Source of the DNA: UBA1181 sp963648205
GTDB taxonomy: Bacteria; Bacteroidota; Bacteroidia; Bacteroidales; Paludibacteraceae
DNA length: 64,000 nt
Assembly (NCBI GenBank): GCA_963648205.1
Contig: CAVJCT010000066.1
Location: 4,622 to 68,621 of the forward strand
Direction of reading: 5' to 3'
This document shows positions 50,409-59,458 of the stretch, piece by piece. How positions within the stretch are numbered: position 1 is the first letter of the stretch; the number at the start of each line of letters is the position of its first letter. Under the pieces are notes generated by a model. The model was not told the DNA's origin. It worked only from the letters and a program-made list of their open reading frames with translations, and made no database searches. The position numbers were made by a program, and so were the translations under genes.

Positions 50409-51740
50409 CTAATTAAACAACTTATCCAATTTATGGAAGGAGGATGACAGACAGAACACAATGACGTCGTCGCCTGCCTGTATCTGCGTATGTCCGTTGG
50501 CGATGAAGCCCTTGCCATCTCTGACGACACCTCCGATAAAGATATCTTTCGGAAATTTCATATCCATGATCTTGCTTTGCGTGATAGGTGAGCCTTCTTT
50601 CGGGGTCAACTCCACCACCTCTGCGTCTACATGGGTGAGGCACTTCACATTATGCACGTCGGCATCGAGTGTGTACTGGTATATGTAGCTGGCTGCCAAC
50701 ATTTTCTTATTGATAATCGTACCGATATCAAGACTCTCCGCTAACTGGATATAGTCGATGTTCTCCACCTCGGCGATGGTCTTTCTGAGTCCGAAACGCT
50801 TGGCTGCGATACATGCCAGGATGTTGGCTTCCGAATTGTCTGTCAACGCTACGAAGGCATCCATATCTTGAATATTCTCCTCTTGAAGCATGTCCAGATT
50901 GCTGGCATCTCCGTTGACGATCATGGCGTTGTCTACCTTTTCAATCAGACTATTGATTTTTGCTTTGTTGCGCTCCATAATCTTCACGTCCATATCCTCG
51001 GGAAGCGATTGCACCGTCTTGATGGTGATGTTTCCTCCGCCCATGAACATGATGTCTTTCACATTGATGACTTCTTTGCCGGCTTGGTCGCGCACGTTCG
51101 TAACATAGTCCTTCGTGGTGATGAAGTAGACGATGTCGTTCGGCTTGATCTCATCGGCTCCTTTCGGGATGATGGTCTCCGTGTTTCGTTGGATGGCAAC
51201 AATACGATAGAACTCGCTGTTGGTCAAATCCATCAATCGTTGGTTGACGATGGGGGCGTTGGCTCGCACCTTCATACCAATCAGTGTCAACGCACCGTTG
51301 GAGAACTCCATCCACTGGCGCACCCAGTTCATCTTGATGGACGAAACAATCTCTTTTGCAGCGAGCAATTCCGGATAAATCAAGGCGTCAATTCCCAATC
51401 TCTTGAAAAAGTCTTGATTCTCGGGAAGCAGATATTCATAGTTGTTGATACGTGCGAGTACCTTTCTTGCTCCCATATTGTGGGCCAAGATACACGCAGT
51501 GATGTTTTGACTCTCGATAGGCGTAACCCCGATGAAGAGGTCGGCATTGTTGGTCTCCGCCTCTCTCAAATCATTGATGGAGGTGGGTGATCCCTCAACC
51601 ACGAGGAGGTCGTACATCTGCTCCAAACGGTTCAGTTTTTCCCTGTCCTCATCAATCAAGATGATGTCGTGGTTCTCGTTCGAAAGCCTTTTGGCAAGGT
51701 GGGTGCCGACTTCTCCGGCACCCGCAATTACAATTTTCAT
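50409..51740 (-). CDS. trkA: Trk potassium uptake regulatory subunit TrkA
   Basis: A 443-residue peripheral membrane protein with two RCK units: NAD-binding domains at about 1-120 (MKIVIAGAGEVGTHLAKRLS) and about 230-345 (DIMFMGGGNITIKTVQSLPE), each followed by a TrkA-C domain (about 140-215 and 360-443). TrkA gates the TrkH potassium channel in response to nucleotides. trkH is not next to it here. It is transcribed in the same direction as pyrH, 42 bases upstream. Confidence 0.94.
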   Translation of the reverse strand: MKIVIAGAGEVGTHLAKRLSNENHDIILIDEDREKLNRLEQMYDLLVVEGSPTSINDLREAETNNADLFIGVTPIESQNITACILAHNMGARKVLARINNYEYLLPENQDFFKRLGIDALIYPELLAAKEIVSSIKMNWVRQWMEFSNGALTLIGMKVRANAPIVNQRLMDLTNSEFYRIVAIQRNTETIIPKGADEIKPNDIVYFITTKDYVTNVRDQAGKEVINVKDIMFMGGGNITIKTVQSLPEDMDVKIMERNKAKINSLIEKVDNAMIVNGDASNLDMLQEENIQDMDAFVALTDNSEANILACIAAKRFGLRKTIAEVENIDYIQLAESLDIGTIINKKMLAASYIYQYTLDADVHNVKCLTHVDAEVVELTPKEGSPITQSKIMDMKFPKDIFIGGVVRDGKGFIANGHTQIQAGDDVIVFCLSSSFHKLDKLFN

Positions 51741-51782
51741 TATCTTTTTGTGCTATAGAATCATACCTTAAAACATTATTGT

Positions 51783-52490
51783 TTAAGGATGAACGTATGT
51801 GCCGATGTTCTCTCCGTTGACCACCTTCTTCAGGTTTCCTTTCTTGTCCATGTTGAAGACAACGATTGGAAGGTTGTTGTCGCGACACATTACGGTTGCG
51901 GAAAGATCCATCACTTTGAGGTTCTTCACCAAAATCTCATCGTAGGTGATGTCGTCATATTTGGTTGCGGTAGGGTCTTTCTCAGGGTCGGCTGTATAGA
52001 CACCGTCGACACGGGTTCCCTTGAACATAGCGTCTGCCTCGATCTCGATTCCACGGAGTGATGAGCCAGTGTCTGTCGTGAAGTATGGGTTTCCTGTACC
52101 TGCTGCGAAGATGGTGATATAGCCTTGGTTGAGCAACTCCATCGCCTTGTCTTTGGTGTAGAACTCACCGATTGGTTCCATGCGGATGGCAGTGAGCAAT
52201 TTCACAGGGACACCGATTGACGAGAGGGCAGAGTTGAGTGCCAACGCATTGATGACGGTTGCCAACATTCCCATCTGGTCGCCTTTCACACGGTCAAAAC
52301 CCTTCTTCGATCCACTCAATCCGCGGAAAATATTTCCACCGCCAATCACAATTCCAATCTGCAATCCTGTTGCGTGAATCTCCTTTATCTGCTCAGCATA
52401 CTCCATCAAACGGTTCTCGTCAATGCCATAACCTTTCTCTCCCATTAATGATTCACCGCTGAGTTTCAGCAAAATACGTTTAAATTTCAT
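51783..52490 (-). CDS. pyrH: Uridylate kinase
   Basis: A 235-residue hexameric UMP kinase of pyrimidine synthesis. Motifs: RILLKLSGESLMGEKGYGID at the N-terminus, IGIVIGGGNIFRGLSGSKKG (about 46-65), FAAGTGNPYFTTDTGSSLRG (about 133-152) and FKGTRVDGVYTADPEKDPTA (about 161-180). Length is normal for the family. Its promoter region also borders the structured RNA transcribed the other way. Confidence 0.96.
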   Translation of the reverse strand: MKFKRILLKLSGESLMGEKGYGIDENRLMEYAEQIKEIHATGLQIGIVIGGGNIFRGLSGSKKGFDRVKGDQMGMLATVINALALNSALSSIGVPVKLLTAIRMEPIGEFYTKDKAMELLNQGYITIFAAGTGNPYFTTDTGSSLRGIEIEADAMFKGTRVDGVYTADPEKDPTATKYDDITYDEILVKNLKVMDLSATVMCRDNNLPIVVFNMDKKGNLKKVVNGENIGTYVHP

Positions 52491-52529
52491 ATCAAAGATT
52501 TTTATACATTGTAGATATTTGTACCGCTA

Positions 52530-52537
52530 CAAAACTA
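52530..52537 (-). promoter_or_regulatory. Bacteroidota -7 promoter element for pyrH
   Basis: CAAAACTA on plus is TAGTTTTG on minus, 39 bases before pyrH. Confidence 0.5.
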
Positions 52538-52581
52538 TAAAATCTAAGCCGAAAAATTCACAAAAACAAATAAAATAGGGG

Positions 52582-52612
52582 TTGGAAGTGTAAAAATATT
52601 GCCCTATCTTTG
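52582..52612 (+). promoter_or_regulatory. Promoter of the structured RNA
   Basis: TTG at 52582-52584 and TATCTTTG at 52605-52612, with 20 bases between, fit the Bacteroidota -33/-7 consensus. No protein gene follows on this strand for 2 kb. Confidence 0.6.
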
Positions 52613-52618
52613 AACTCA

Positions 52619-52965
52619 CAGAAAAGAGATTCTGCCGGATGTTTTTGAAATAAACGAGACATTCTCAAAGATAATTAAGACTATATAATCAGACTATATA
52701 ATCATATTATATAAGGAATTGTCGCACCGTCTCCGAAGATCGTTAAACTTACATTTATAAAAAAAATCTTACGGGTGTCCCTTGTCTGTCCAATGGCGGG
52801 CCACAACTTTAAGTTTACTTGAAGTCTACACTTCGGTGTACGGGTGGATTACAAAGGCTGATACACACTCAATTCTTACATTACGGAGTTTTAACTTGAC
52901 TACAAGCCGGTGCGACATCTTACAAAGAAAGGGTGGCTTTCAATCGAGAGCCACCCTTTCTTTTT
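52619..52965 (+). ncRNA. Candidate structured non-coding RNA
   Basis: The gap between pyrH and the antiporter gene (490 bases) has no credible ORF but holds a promoter, paired segments and a perfect terminator. GTCGCACCG (52721-52729) pairs with CGGTGCGAC (52908-52916), and CTCCG (52731) with CGGAG (52884), closing a domain of about 195 bases. Inside are the hairpins ACTTTAAG-TTTA-CTTGAAGT (52806-52825) and TACAC-TTCG-GTGTA (52827-52840). A long closed rod with internal bulges is reminiscent of 6S RNA, but I cannot confirm a family. The start is inferred from the promoter; the stable part begins near 52715. Confidence 0.6.
52927..52965. terminator. Strong terminator of the structured RNA, possibly bidirectional
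   Basis: A perfect 12-base stem GAAAGGGTGGCT/AGCCACCCTTTC is followed by five T residues on the plus strand. It also lies 15 bases beyond the stop of the minus-strand antiporter gene. Confidence 0.9.
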
Positions 52966-52980
52966 GCGTTTTGTTTTGCC

Positions 52981-54483
52981 TTATCGTTTCACACCCAAAT
53001 TGGCGTATGTCTCATGCAATGCCTGCTGATTGTCGGTGATAATCAACAACTTATCTCCTACGTTGAGGCTTGTCTTTCCTGTTGGCACGAAATATTTGTT
53101 GTTTCGTTTCACCATTACCACCAATGTCTTATCGGGCAATGAAAGGTTCATCAAATATGGCCCTTTGGCAAGCGACTGCTCATTGAGCGTAATCTCTGAT
53201 GTGACGGATTTAATCTCATCTGCAAATTCCACGTCAAACTCTTCCAATGCTTTGTCTTCTTGCACGGTCTTGTCTTCTAAGTCGAGCCAACGTGCAACCA
53301 CTGGCAAAGTCGTGCCTTGCAACAACAACGACACCAACGTGCAGAAGAACACAATGTTGAAAATTGTTCTCGCCTCTGGCACTTCTGCTGCCAACGGCAT
53401 AATCGCAAAGATGATCGGCACTGCGCCTCTTAGTCCACACCACGAGATGAAGAGTTTCTCTTTATATCCCACACCGTCTTTCTTGCGGAATGGCAAGAGA
53501 CTTAGGAACACACTCACTGGTCGGGTTACAAAAATCATAATGGCACTGATGACAAGTCCTGGAACGACAATCGGAATCAACTCGTGCGGATTAACCAAAA
53601 GTCCGAGCGTCAAGAACATCAACAACTGGAACAGCCAAGTGAGACCCTCCAAAAAGTTGAGCGACGACCGTTTATGCACGAATGAGGAATTACCCAAAAC
53701 GAGTCCACCAATGTAAACTGCCAAGTATCCGTTTCCTTGAATGAAGTAGGTGATTGAGAAAATCAACGTCGAGAAGGTGAACACCATGATAGGGTAGAGC
53801 GACGTGTTGTCGATATTAATTTTGTTGATGGCTAAGATGGACAATTTTCCTAAGATGAAGCCTGCTGCCGCACCAACTACCAACTGGATGACCAACGTGA
53901 GAATTGCTGCGCCATAGTTGGGGGTGGCAGATTGCATTTTGATGATTTCGATAAAGGTGATGACGAGAACGTATGCCATCGGGTCGTTACTTCCAGACTC
54001 CAACTCCAACATCGGACGAAGGTTGTTCTTCAAATGCAACCCTTTCGAACGCAGAATCGAAAAGACAGAGGCAGAGTCGGTTGACGACATGGTAGAGGAG
54101 AGCAAAAGCGCGGTAACCAGTCCCATCGCTGTACTCTTGAACAAAGAACCGAAAATCAGGTAAACCAACAATCCCGTGAGGGCTGAGGTTAGCAAAACAC
54201 CCACCGTAGCCAGCAAGATACCCTGCACCATCACAGGCTTGATCTCGTTGATACGAGTGGACAAACCACCTGAATACAAAATGACGCAAAGGGCGACTGT
54301 ACCAATGGTTTGCGCTGTGGAAGTGTCTTCAAAGTGAATGCCTAATCCATCACTTCCGCATAACATTCCGATGACAAGAAATAAAAGTAGGGCTGGTGTC
54401 CCCAATCTCGAACTAATTTTTCCGGCACAGATACTCACTAAAAAGAGTACTGATAAACCTAATAAAATCGCCTCAATTTGCAT
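52981..54483 (-). CDS. Potassium/proton antiporter, CPA1 family (CvrA/NhaP2 type)
   Basis: A 500-residue protein with about twelve membrane helices in the first 395 residues and a cytoplasmic TrkA-C domain at the end (about 420-497, TLVVMVKRNNKYFVPTGKTS, then LNVGDKLLIITDN). Typical sequences include ISSRLGTPALLLFLVIGMLC, ELESGSNDPMAYVLV (the ion-binding Asp) and WCGLRGAVPIIFA. Such exporters move K+ or Na+ out in exchange for protons. TrkA, for potassium uptake, is encoded nearby, so this segment collects potassium homeostasis. Confidence 0.9.
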   Translation of the reverse strand: MQIEAILLGLSVLFLVSICAGKISSRLGTPALLLFLVIGMLCGSDGLGIHFEDTSTAQTIGTVALCVILYSGGLSTRINEIKPVMVQGILLATVGVLLTSALTGLLVYLIFGSLFKSTAMGLVTALLLSSTMSSTDSASVFSILRSKGLHLKNNLRPMLELESGSNDPMAYVLVITFIEIIKMQSATPNYGAAILTLVIQLVVGAAAGFILGKLSILAINKINIDNTSLYPIMVFTFSTLIFSITYFIQGNGYLAVYIGGLVLGNSSFVHKRSSLNFLEGLTWLFQLLMFLTLGLLVNPHELIPIVVPGLVISAIMIFVTRPVSVFLSLLPFRKKDGVGYKEKLFISWCGLRGAVPIIFAIMPLAAEVPEARTIFNIVFFCTLVSLLLQGTTLPVVARWLDLEDKTVQEDKALEEFDVEFADEIKSVTSEITLNEQSLAKGPYLMNLSLPDKTLVVMVKRNNKYFVPTGKTSLNVGDKLLIITDNQQALHETYANLGVKR

Positions 54484-54520
54484 AATGTAGTTTTTATAAG
54501 TTGTAAAATTCGTTATAAAG

Positions 54521-54528
54521 CAAAAATA
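54521..54528 (-). promoter_or_regulatory. Bacteroidota -7 promoter element for the antiporter
   Basis: CAAAAATA on plus is TATTTTTG on minus, 37 bases before the start codon. Confidence 0.5.
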
Positions 54529-54594
54529 TGAAAAAATGGCATTTTCTGAAATAGGATATCACACAATAATCGTTAAAAATTGTTGTAAAAGGTG

Positions 54595-54602
54595 TATTTT
54601 TG
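54595..54602 (+). promoter_or_regulatory. Bacteroidota -7 promoter element for the DUF4197 gene
   Basis: TATTTTTG, 17 bases before the ATG at 54620. Confidence 0.5.
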
Positions 54603-54619
54603 TCTGAAACAAAATATGA

Positions 54620-55474
54620 ATGGATATGAAAGGAATTGGTAGATTTTTCAGCAAGTGTATAATGATTTGCTCAGCCATGGTGATGGCTACTTCTTGTGAC
54701 GAAGACGCGCTTTCTTCAATCTTGGGTGATGGCGACACCGTCTCTGCTTTGAAAGAGGCTTTGACAATCGGTGCAAAGACCGCTGCCACCAACTTGGGCG
54801 TTGAAGATGGTTACTTGGCTGATGCAGCCGTGAAAATCGGTTTGCCAGACGAGATCCAGACGGTTGCCGAGTTGATGCAGACTGACGCAGGAAAGACTTT
54901 CTTAAGCGCGGTGGGTGCCAACAGTATGCAACCCGACAGCCTTATTGTCGCTATGAACAGAGCTGCGGAGAAGGCCGCTCCTGAAAGTGCGGAAATCTTC
55001 GCCAACGCAATCACCAGCATGACAATCTCCGACGGTGAGAATATCTTGTTTGGCGCAAACAATGCAGCAACGGAGTATTTGCACGAGAAGACTTACAGCG
55101 GGCTGCAAAGCACTTTCGGAAATGTCGTAACTTCCACTTTCTCGCAGGTGCAAGTAAGCGGTAAAAACCTCAACGACTTCTGGAGTAGTTTCTCTTCCGA
55201 GTATAACAACATCGTTTCTTACAAGAGTGATACGAAAGGAAAACTCGCTATGGCTGCCTTGAAAATAGGTTTGAGTGCTGCTGGAAAATCAGATTTATAC
55301 AATAAAATTGATGCCCTTGAAACTGTCAACACCAACTTGGGTGAGTATGTTACAGGCAAGGCATTGGACGGACTTTTCTTGAAGGTGGCAGACAAAGAAG
55401 CCGATATTAGAACGAATGCTGCTTCTCGTACCTCTGAACTTTTGAAGAAGGTTTTTGGTCGATTAGACAACTAA
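54620..55474 (+). CDS. DUF4197 lipoprotein
   Basis: A 284-residue protein with a lipoprotein-like signal (ICSAMVMATSCDED, Cys near residue 26). The mature part is the all-helical DUF4197 domain: ALKEALTIGAKTAATNLGVE and DGYLADAAVKIGLPDEIQTV near the start, AAEKAAPESAEIFANAITSM in the middle. The second in-frame ATG two codons later would serve equally well. The function of the family is not known to me. Confidence 0.85.
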   Translation: MDMKGIGRFFSKCIMICSAMVMATSCDEDALSSILGDGDTVSALKEALTIGAKTAATNLGVEDGYLADAAVKIGLPDEIQTVAELMQTDAGKTFLSAVGANSMQPDSLIVAMNRAAEKAAPESAEIFANAITSMTISDGENILFGANNAATEYLHEKTYSGLQSTFGNVVTSTFSQVQVSGKNLNDFWSSFSSEYNNIVSYKSDTKGKLAMAALKIGLSAAGKSDLYNKIDALETVNTNLGEYVTGKALDGLFLKVADKEADIRTNAASRTSELLKKVFGRLDN

Positions 55475-55510
55475 TTTTGTGTTTTTTAACATACTTATAG
55501 AAAAACTTTA

Positions 55511-55518
55511 TACTTTTG
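55511..55518 (+). promoter_or_regulatory. Bacteroidota -7 promoter element for the Crp/Fnr gene
   Basis: TACTTTTG, 37 bases before the start codon. Confidence 0.5.
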
Positions 55519-55555
55519 TGAGAGTTTTACACCTAATTAAGAATAGAAATTAAGG

Positions 55556-56254
55556 ATGAAGAATATAGTTTCTGAGTACGACGGTATTGAGACGATCTCG
55601 TCTGTTTGGCAAGTGCTGACAGATGAGCAGTTGGAATATTTGAACAGACACTGTATCGTACGAAGATTTAAGAAGAACGAACTGGTTTACAGCGAGGGCG
55701 AAGAGTCAACACATGTGGTGTGTGTGGCAAAAGGGAAACTGAAGATTTACCGTACGGGTGCGGGTGGTCGTAGCCAGATCGTCCGTGTGGTGAAACCAGG
55801 CGAGATGTGCGCTTACCGTGCTATGTTCGCTGGTGAACCTTTTGTAACCAATGCGAGTGCCATCGAGGCATCCGAACTCTACATGATTTCACAGGATGTG
55901 ATTAAAACCCTCCTCGCTCAGAACTTCGACTTGGCTTGGTATTTCATCTCTAAACTCTCGTTCGATTTGGGTGTGGCAGACAAACGATCCGTCTCTTTGA
56001 CGCAGAAGCATGTCAAGGGTCGTCTGGCAGAGTCGCTCATCTTCTTGCGCGACAACTTCGGATTTGAGGAAGATGGCAAGACTTTGGCAGCCAACCTCTC
56101 TCGTGAGGATATTGCCAACCTCTCTAACATGACCACTTCCAACGCTATCCGCACACTCTCTTGGATGGCGAAGGAAAACATCGTCGAGGTGGATGGTCGT
56201 AAAATCAAATTCGTGGATGAGGAATATCTTTCATTCCTTAGTAAAAACGGATAA
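55556..56254 (+). CDS. Crp/Fnr-family transcriptional regulator
   Basis: A 232-residue protein. The cyclic-nucleotide-binding-like beta-roll spans about 25-130 (ELVYSEGEESTHVVCVAKGK and GEMCAYRAMFAGEPFVTNAS). A dimer helix follows, then a winged helix-turn-helix (about 165-225, NLSREDIANLSNMTTSNAIR). The N-terminal FNR cysteine cluster is absent, so an iron-sulfur oxygen sensor is unlikely. The ligand and targets are unknown. tyrA follows about 100 bases later on the same strand. Confidence 0.9.
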   Translation: MKNIVSEYDGIETISSVWQVLTDEQLEYLNRHCIVRRFKKNELVYSEGEESTHVVCVAKGKLKIYRTGAGGRSQIVRVVKPGEMCAYRAMFAGEPFVTNASAIEASELYMISQDVIKTLLAQNFDLAWYFISKLSFDLGVADKRSVSLTQKHVKGRLAESLIFLRDNFGFEEDGKTLAANLSREDIANLSNMTTSNAIRTLSWMAKENIVEVDGRKIKFVDEEYLSFLSKNG

Positions 56255-56351
56255 AGAATTGCGGACGTGTTCGCAAAAGACGTGTTCAAAAAAGAAAAGA
56301 TAAGGGAGTCTGATTTTTTTTAGAAAAATCCTATCAATTAGGAATTGAAGT

Positions 56352-57194
56352 ATGACTTTAGGAATTATAGGTTTGGGTCTGATTGGCGGTTCAATGGCAA
56401 TCGACCTTCGCAGAAATAAATTTGCAGATCGAATCATCGGTAGCGATAATTCGGAACTTAACGCGGTTACTGCTCAGCGTATCGGTTTGGTGGATGCGGT
56501 GATGTCTGTCGACGACTTGATTAAGCAGAGTGATTTGATTCTTTTGGCAGTGCCTGTAAGTGCTGCTATCCGCATGTTGTCCGACATTTTGGATAAGATA
56601 AACGACAATCAGGTGGTGGTCGACACTTGTTCTACAAAGGAGAAATTGAACGACTCAGTTCATTATCATCCTAAGAGAAAAAATTACGTTGCTTCTCACC
56701 CTATGGCAGGTACGGAGTTTAACGGTCCTTGGGCTGCGATTCCGAACTTGTTTGCTGGTCGTGCAGGAGTCATCTGTAATGCGGAAGATTCTGACTATAA
56801 GGCAGTTGAACTGGTTCGTAAGATGTACGATTGCTTGAATATGCGTATCATTTACATGCGTGCGGCTCACCACGACGTGCATACAGCCTACGTTTCACAC
56901 ATCTCTCACGTTGTGTCGTTCGCGTTGGCTCTGACCGTTTTGGACAAGGAGAAAAATGAGAAGAACATCTTCGATTTGGCTTCTGGAGGTTTCACCTCTA
57001 CGGCACGTTTGGCAAAGAGTAACGCTGATATGTGGGCTCCGATTTTCTTGCAAAACAAAGAAAATGTCTTGTCAGTTTTGGATGCCTATATGGACAAGTT
57101 GAATGCCTTCAAAACAGCGATTCAAGATAATGATGAAGATGCTCTTCGCAAACTCATCGACGATGCAAATCGTATCAAGCGTATTCTTCGATAG
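56352..57194 (+). CDS. tyrA: Prephenate dehydrogenase
   Basis: A 280-residue enzyme of tyrosine synthesis that oxidatively decarboxylates prephenate to 4-hydroxyphenylpyruvate. The Rossmann NAD loop is at the very start (LGIIGLGLIGGSMAIDLRR). LAVPVSAA, VVDTCSTKEKL, the catalytic SHPMAGTEFNGPWAA (about 114-128) and HHDVHTAYVSHISHVVSFAL (about 176-195) follow. No chorismate-mutase or ACT domain is fused. Other aromatic genes are not seen on either side. Confidence 0.94.
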   Translation: MTLGIIGLGLIGGSMAIDLRRNKFADRIIGSDNSELNAVTAQRIGLVDAVMSVDDLIKQSDLILLAVPVSAAIRMLSDILDKINDNQVVVDTCSTKEKLNDSVHYHPKRKNYVASHPMAGTEFNGPWAAIPNLFAGRAGVICNAEDSDYKAVELVRKMYDCLNMRIIYMRAAHHDVHTAYVSHISHVVSFALALTVLDKEKNEKNIFDLASGGFTSTARLAKSNADMWAPIFLQNKENVLSVLDAYMDKLNAFKTAIQDNDEDALRKLIDDANRIKRILR

Positions 57195-57232
57195 TAACAG
57201 GATAGCAATCAATATTCTTTAGAATAGACAAT

Positions 57233-57267
57233 AATAAAGGCGGCAGAATCAATCTGTCGCCTTTATT
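57233..57267. terminator. Bidirectional terminator between tyrA and the GH44 gene
   Basis: AATAAAGGCGGCAGA and TCTGTCGCCTTTATT form a 15-base arm pair (one G-U) around five bases, with T-rich sequence on both sides. The flanking genes converge. Confidence 0.85.
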
Positions 57268-57286
57268 GTTATACTATCTTGCTATT

Positions 57287-59152
57287 TTATTTTACAATGA
57301 AAGAGAGCGTCTCTTTGACATTGCTTGTCGTAACAACTGCGAAATAATTTCCTGCAGAAAGACTTTCAACATTGATGCTCACTTGGTTGCCTTTCTCCAT
57401 GTTGTAGAGGATAGCGACACCTTGCGCATTGAAAATCTCGACAGATTGAATCTGCTTCGTTGCGTTGACTGTGATGACCTCGCTGGCAGGGTTAGGGTAG
57501 AGAGTGATGTTTGCTTCCTCTGCGATATTGTCTTCAATGTCTGTTGTACCGTTGGCGAGAACGATTGCCATGATTGAGTAGGCTGGTACTTCAAATCCTG
57601 AAATTTCGTTATCGGTAATCGAAACAGAGCCAGTCGTCAAAGCATTTTCAGTGTGTGATTTGAAAGTTTGGCTGTCGCTCAATCCAGAAAGAGAGTAGGT
57701 GGTGTAGTCTCCATTTTTGAACGTCGTGTTGGCGATGGAAATCTTTGGAGAGAACGCTGTCGAAGGCGCACGGTTCACCAAAACGATGGTCATAGAGTCT
57801 TTCGCTGCATTGACGGAAGAGTAGGCAGAGAGTAACGACTCATTTGAGGAAACGGAACTAACGTTGATTCCTTTTGCGTAGGAAGAGAAGAGGTGGACCA
57901 CCTCCCACATGCTGGTGTTCCAAGTCCAAGGTGAGAAATATTCCAATCCGTGTTTTGAACCCTCACCGATGACAGAGGCGTAGGCGAGTGCCTTCACCAT
58001 TTCGGGTGCGCTTGTGCTGACGTTATACTCTCCGATAGCGAAAGGAATGCCGTGACCCTCACCGAAATATTGGTCTAACCATGCTTGACAACGCTCGAAG
58101 ATGTACTCCTTCTTCTGACTCTCGTCCCAACCACCGTTGATTGTCTTCACGCCGTTGGCTCCTGGATAGACGTAGTCTTTGTCATACAAAACACGGTGAG
58201 TTTGAAGAATGTCCGCAGCATCAGTTTCTCCAGGATAGAAGTGAAGGTCGAACACGTCGATCATCTTCACACCAGTTTTCTTCTCCTCTTCTGCGCATCG
58301 CATGATGAAGTACTCCAAGAAATTGTACTTTTTGCCGTTGTAGTTAGGCTGTGCGCTACATCCGTAGAACCAAGTCCACTCGCTGGCAGCATTCGGAGCA
58401 CATAATTTCACGTTCGGATTTTTCTGACGAGCCGCCTTAGCCACAGCGAAGTAACTCTGCATCATCTGCTCGTAGAAATCATCGGTGTAAGGGTTTGGAG
58501 CGAGGTCGCTGTGCGTTCCACCCCAGATTTCCATCTCGTTGTCCATGTTCCAATATTGGAATTGGTTCATGTCGATTTTGAGATCGTTTTGCCAGTAGTT
58601 GAGAATCTCGGTAGTCGAGTCGGCAGGCCAGTCTATCATAAATTTGCTGACATCACCCAAGTTGGCAACCGTTCCGTCGGAATTGAAAGTACCACCGCCG
58701 CACATTTTTTTTGAGCAACCATCCCACCATTGAGATTTGTTATATTCCCAATCATTGAAGTTGTAAGCGTCGGTGTAAGGCACTTTCCCCAACAGTTGGA
58801 ATCCGAAGATGCCCTGTACGTTAGGCAGTTTCTCTTGCATCTGTTGGGCGGTATTGTCCCAGTCGATGCTGTAAACGTTGTTGTACCAGTCGGGGTGGCA
58901 GGTGAGTTTCTTGCGGAAATTGTACTTTGTCAAGTTATTTCCGTTGTTGAGGCGTTCCATTTTAATGCCAGCCTCTTTGATGTAGTTGAACTCCTCGTCG
59001 TTCTGAGGAATACCATTTCTACCATATATATAAGGTGAGATGGCTTTGTTGTCGGCCTTTGTGTCGATGGTGATGTCGACACTTGTACCCGCCCAGGAAG
59101 GAAGAGTGAGCGAAAGTGCCAAAGCACTGAGAAATAAGTAATGTTTCTTCAT
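57287..59152 (-). CDS. Type IX-secreted glycoside hydrolase, family 44-like
   Basis: A 621-residue protein with a signal peptide (MKKHYLFLSALALSLTLPSWA). The catalytic TIM barrel has the likely acid/base Glu in YWNMDNEMEIWGGTHSD (about 200-216) and the likely nucleophile in PFAIGEYNVSTSA (about 371-383), the pattern of GH44 beta-1,4-glucanases and xyloglucanases. A beta-sandwich follows (about 450-535), then a type IX sorting domain (about 545-621, ITLYPNPASEVITVNATKQI to LSFIVK). It is expected to be surface-bound and to act on plant beta-glucans. No polysaccharide-utilisation genes (SusC/SusD) are adjacent. Confidence 0.87.
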   Translation of the reverse strand: MKKHYLFLSALALSLTLPSWAGTSVDITIDTKADNKAISPYIYGRNGIPQNDEEFNYIKEAGIKMERLNNGNNLTKYNFRKKLTCHPDWYNNVYSIDWDNTAQQMQEKLPNVQGIFGFQLLGKVPYTDAYNFNDWEYNKSQWWDGCSKKMCGGGTFNSDGTVANLGDVSKFMIDWPADSTTEILNYWQNDLKIDMNQFQYWNMDNEMEIWGGTHSDLAPNPYTDDFYEQMMQSYFAVAKAARQKNPNVKLCAPNAASEWTWFYGCSAQPNYNGKKYNFLEYFIMRCAEEEKKTGVKMIDVFDLHFYPGETDAADILQTHRVLYDKDYVYPGANGVKTINGGWDESQKKEYIFERCQAWLDQYFGEGHGIPFAIGEYNVSTSAPEMVKALAYASVIGEGSKHGLEYFSPWTWNTSMWEVVHLFSSYAKGINVSSVSSNESLLSAYSSVNAAKDSMTIVLVNRAPSTAFSPKISIANTTFKNGDYTTYSLSGLSDSQTFKSHTENALTTGSVSITDNEISGFEVPAYSIMAIVLANGTTDIEDNIAEEANITLYPNPASEVITVNATKQIQSVEIFNAQGVAILYNMEKGNQVSINVESLSAGNYFAVVTTSNVKETLSFIVK

Positions 59153-59458
59153 GGTATAAAATTTTAGTTCATTTACTCGTCGATTTTCCGTTTTGATTAA
59201 CGAAAAGATTCGTAAATGTATAAAAAATGTTAACGTTCGTGGTGGAGTTGCGCAAAAAAGTTGAAGAAAAAGGAAGTAGAAATGAGATTAAAGGTAAGAA
59301 ATATAAGCAGTTGATTTGTGAAAATAGGAGAAAGTAGAATTTTTCGTTTCTTAACGCTATTTTGAGAAATTTTACATTATATTTGCAAGTGCCTTTGTTG
59401 GGTGAATTGTGTTTATACAGAAATAATTGAAAGTTAAATAAATAGAAATTCTTAAAAA
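59153..59458. other. Divergent intergenic region between the GH44 and OmpA-family genes
   Basis: This 306-base AT-rich gap contains a TATATTTG element at 59378-59385 for the OmpA gene, implying a leader of about 66 bases. No TAnnTTTG element is clear for the GH44 gene. I see no further gene, repeat or hairpin. Confidence 0.5.

Noticed and set aside
52619..52965. The structured region as tmRNA, RNase P RNA or SRP RNA
   Set aside because: None of the sequence signatures of those RNAs (tRNA-like ends and tag frame, P4 helix core, SRP apical loop) can be found.
52782..53039. Plus-strand ORF of 85 codons between pyrH and the antiporter gene
   Set aside because: It runs through the paired segments and terminator of the candidate RNA and into the 3' end of the opposing gene; the translation is not protein-like.
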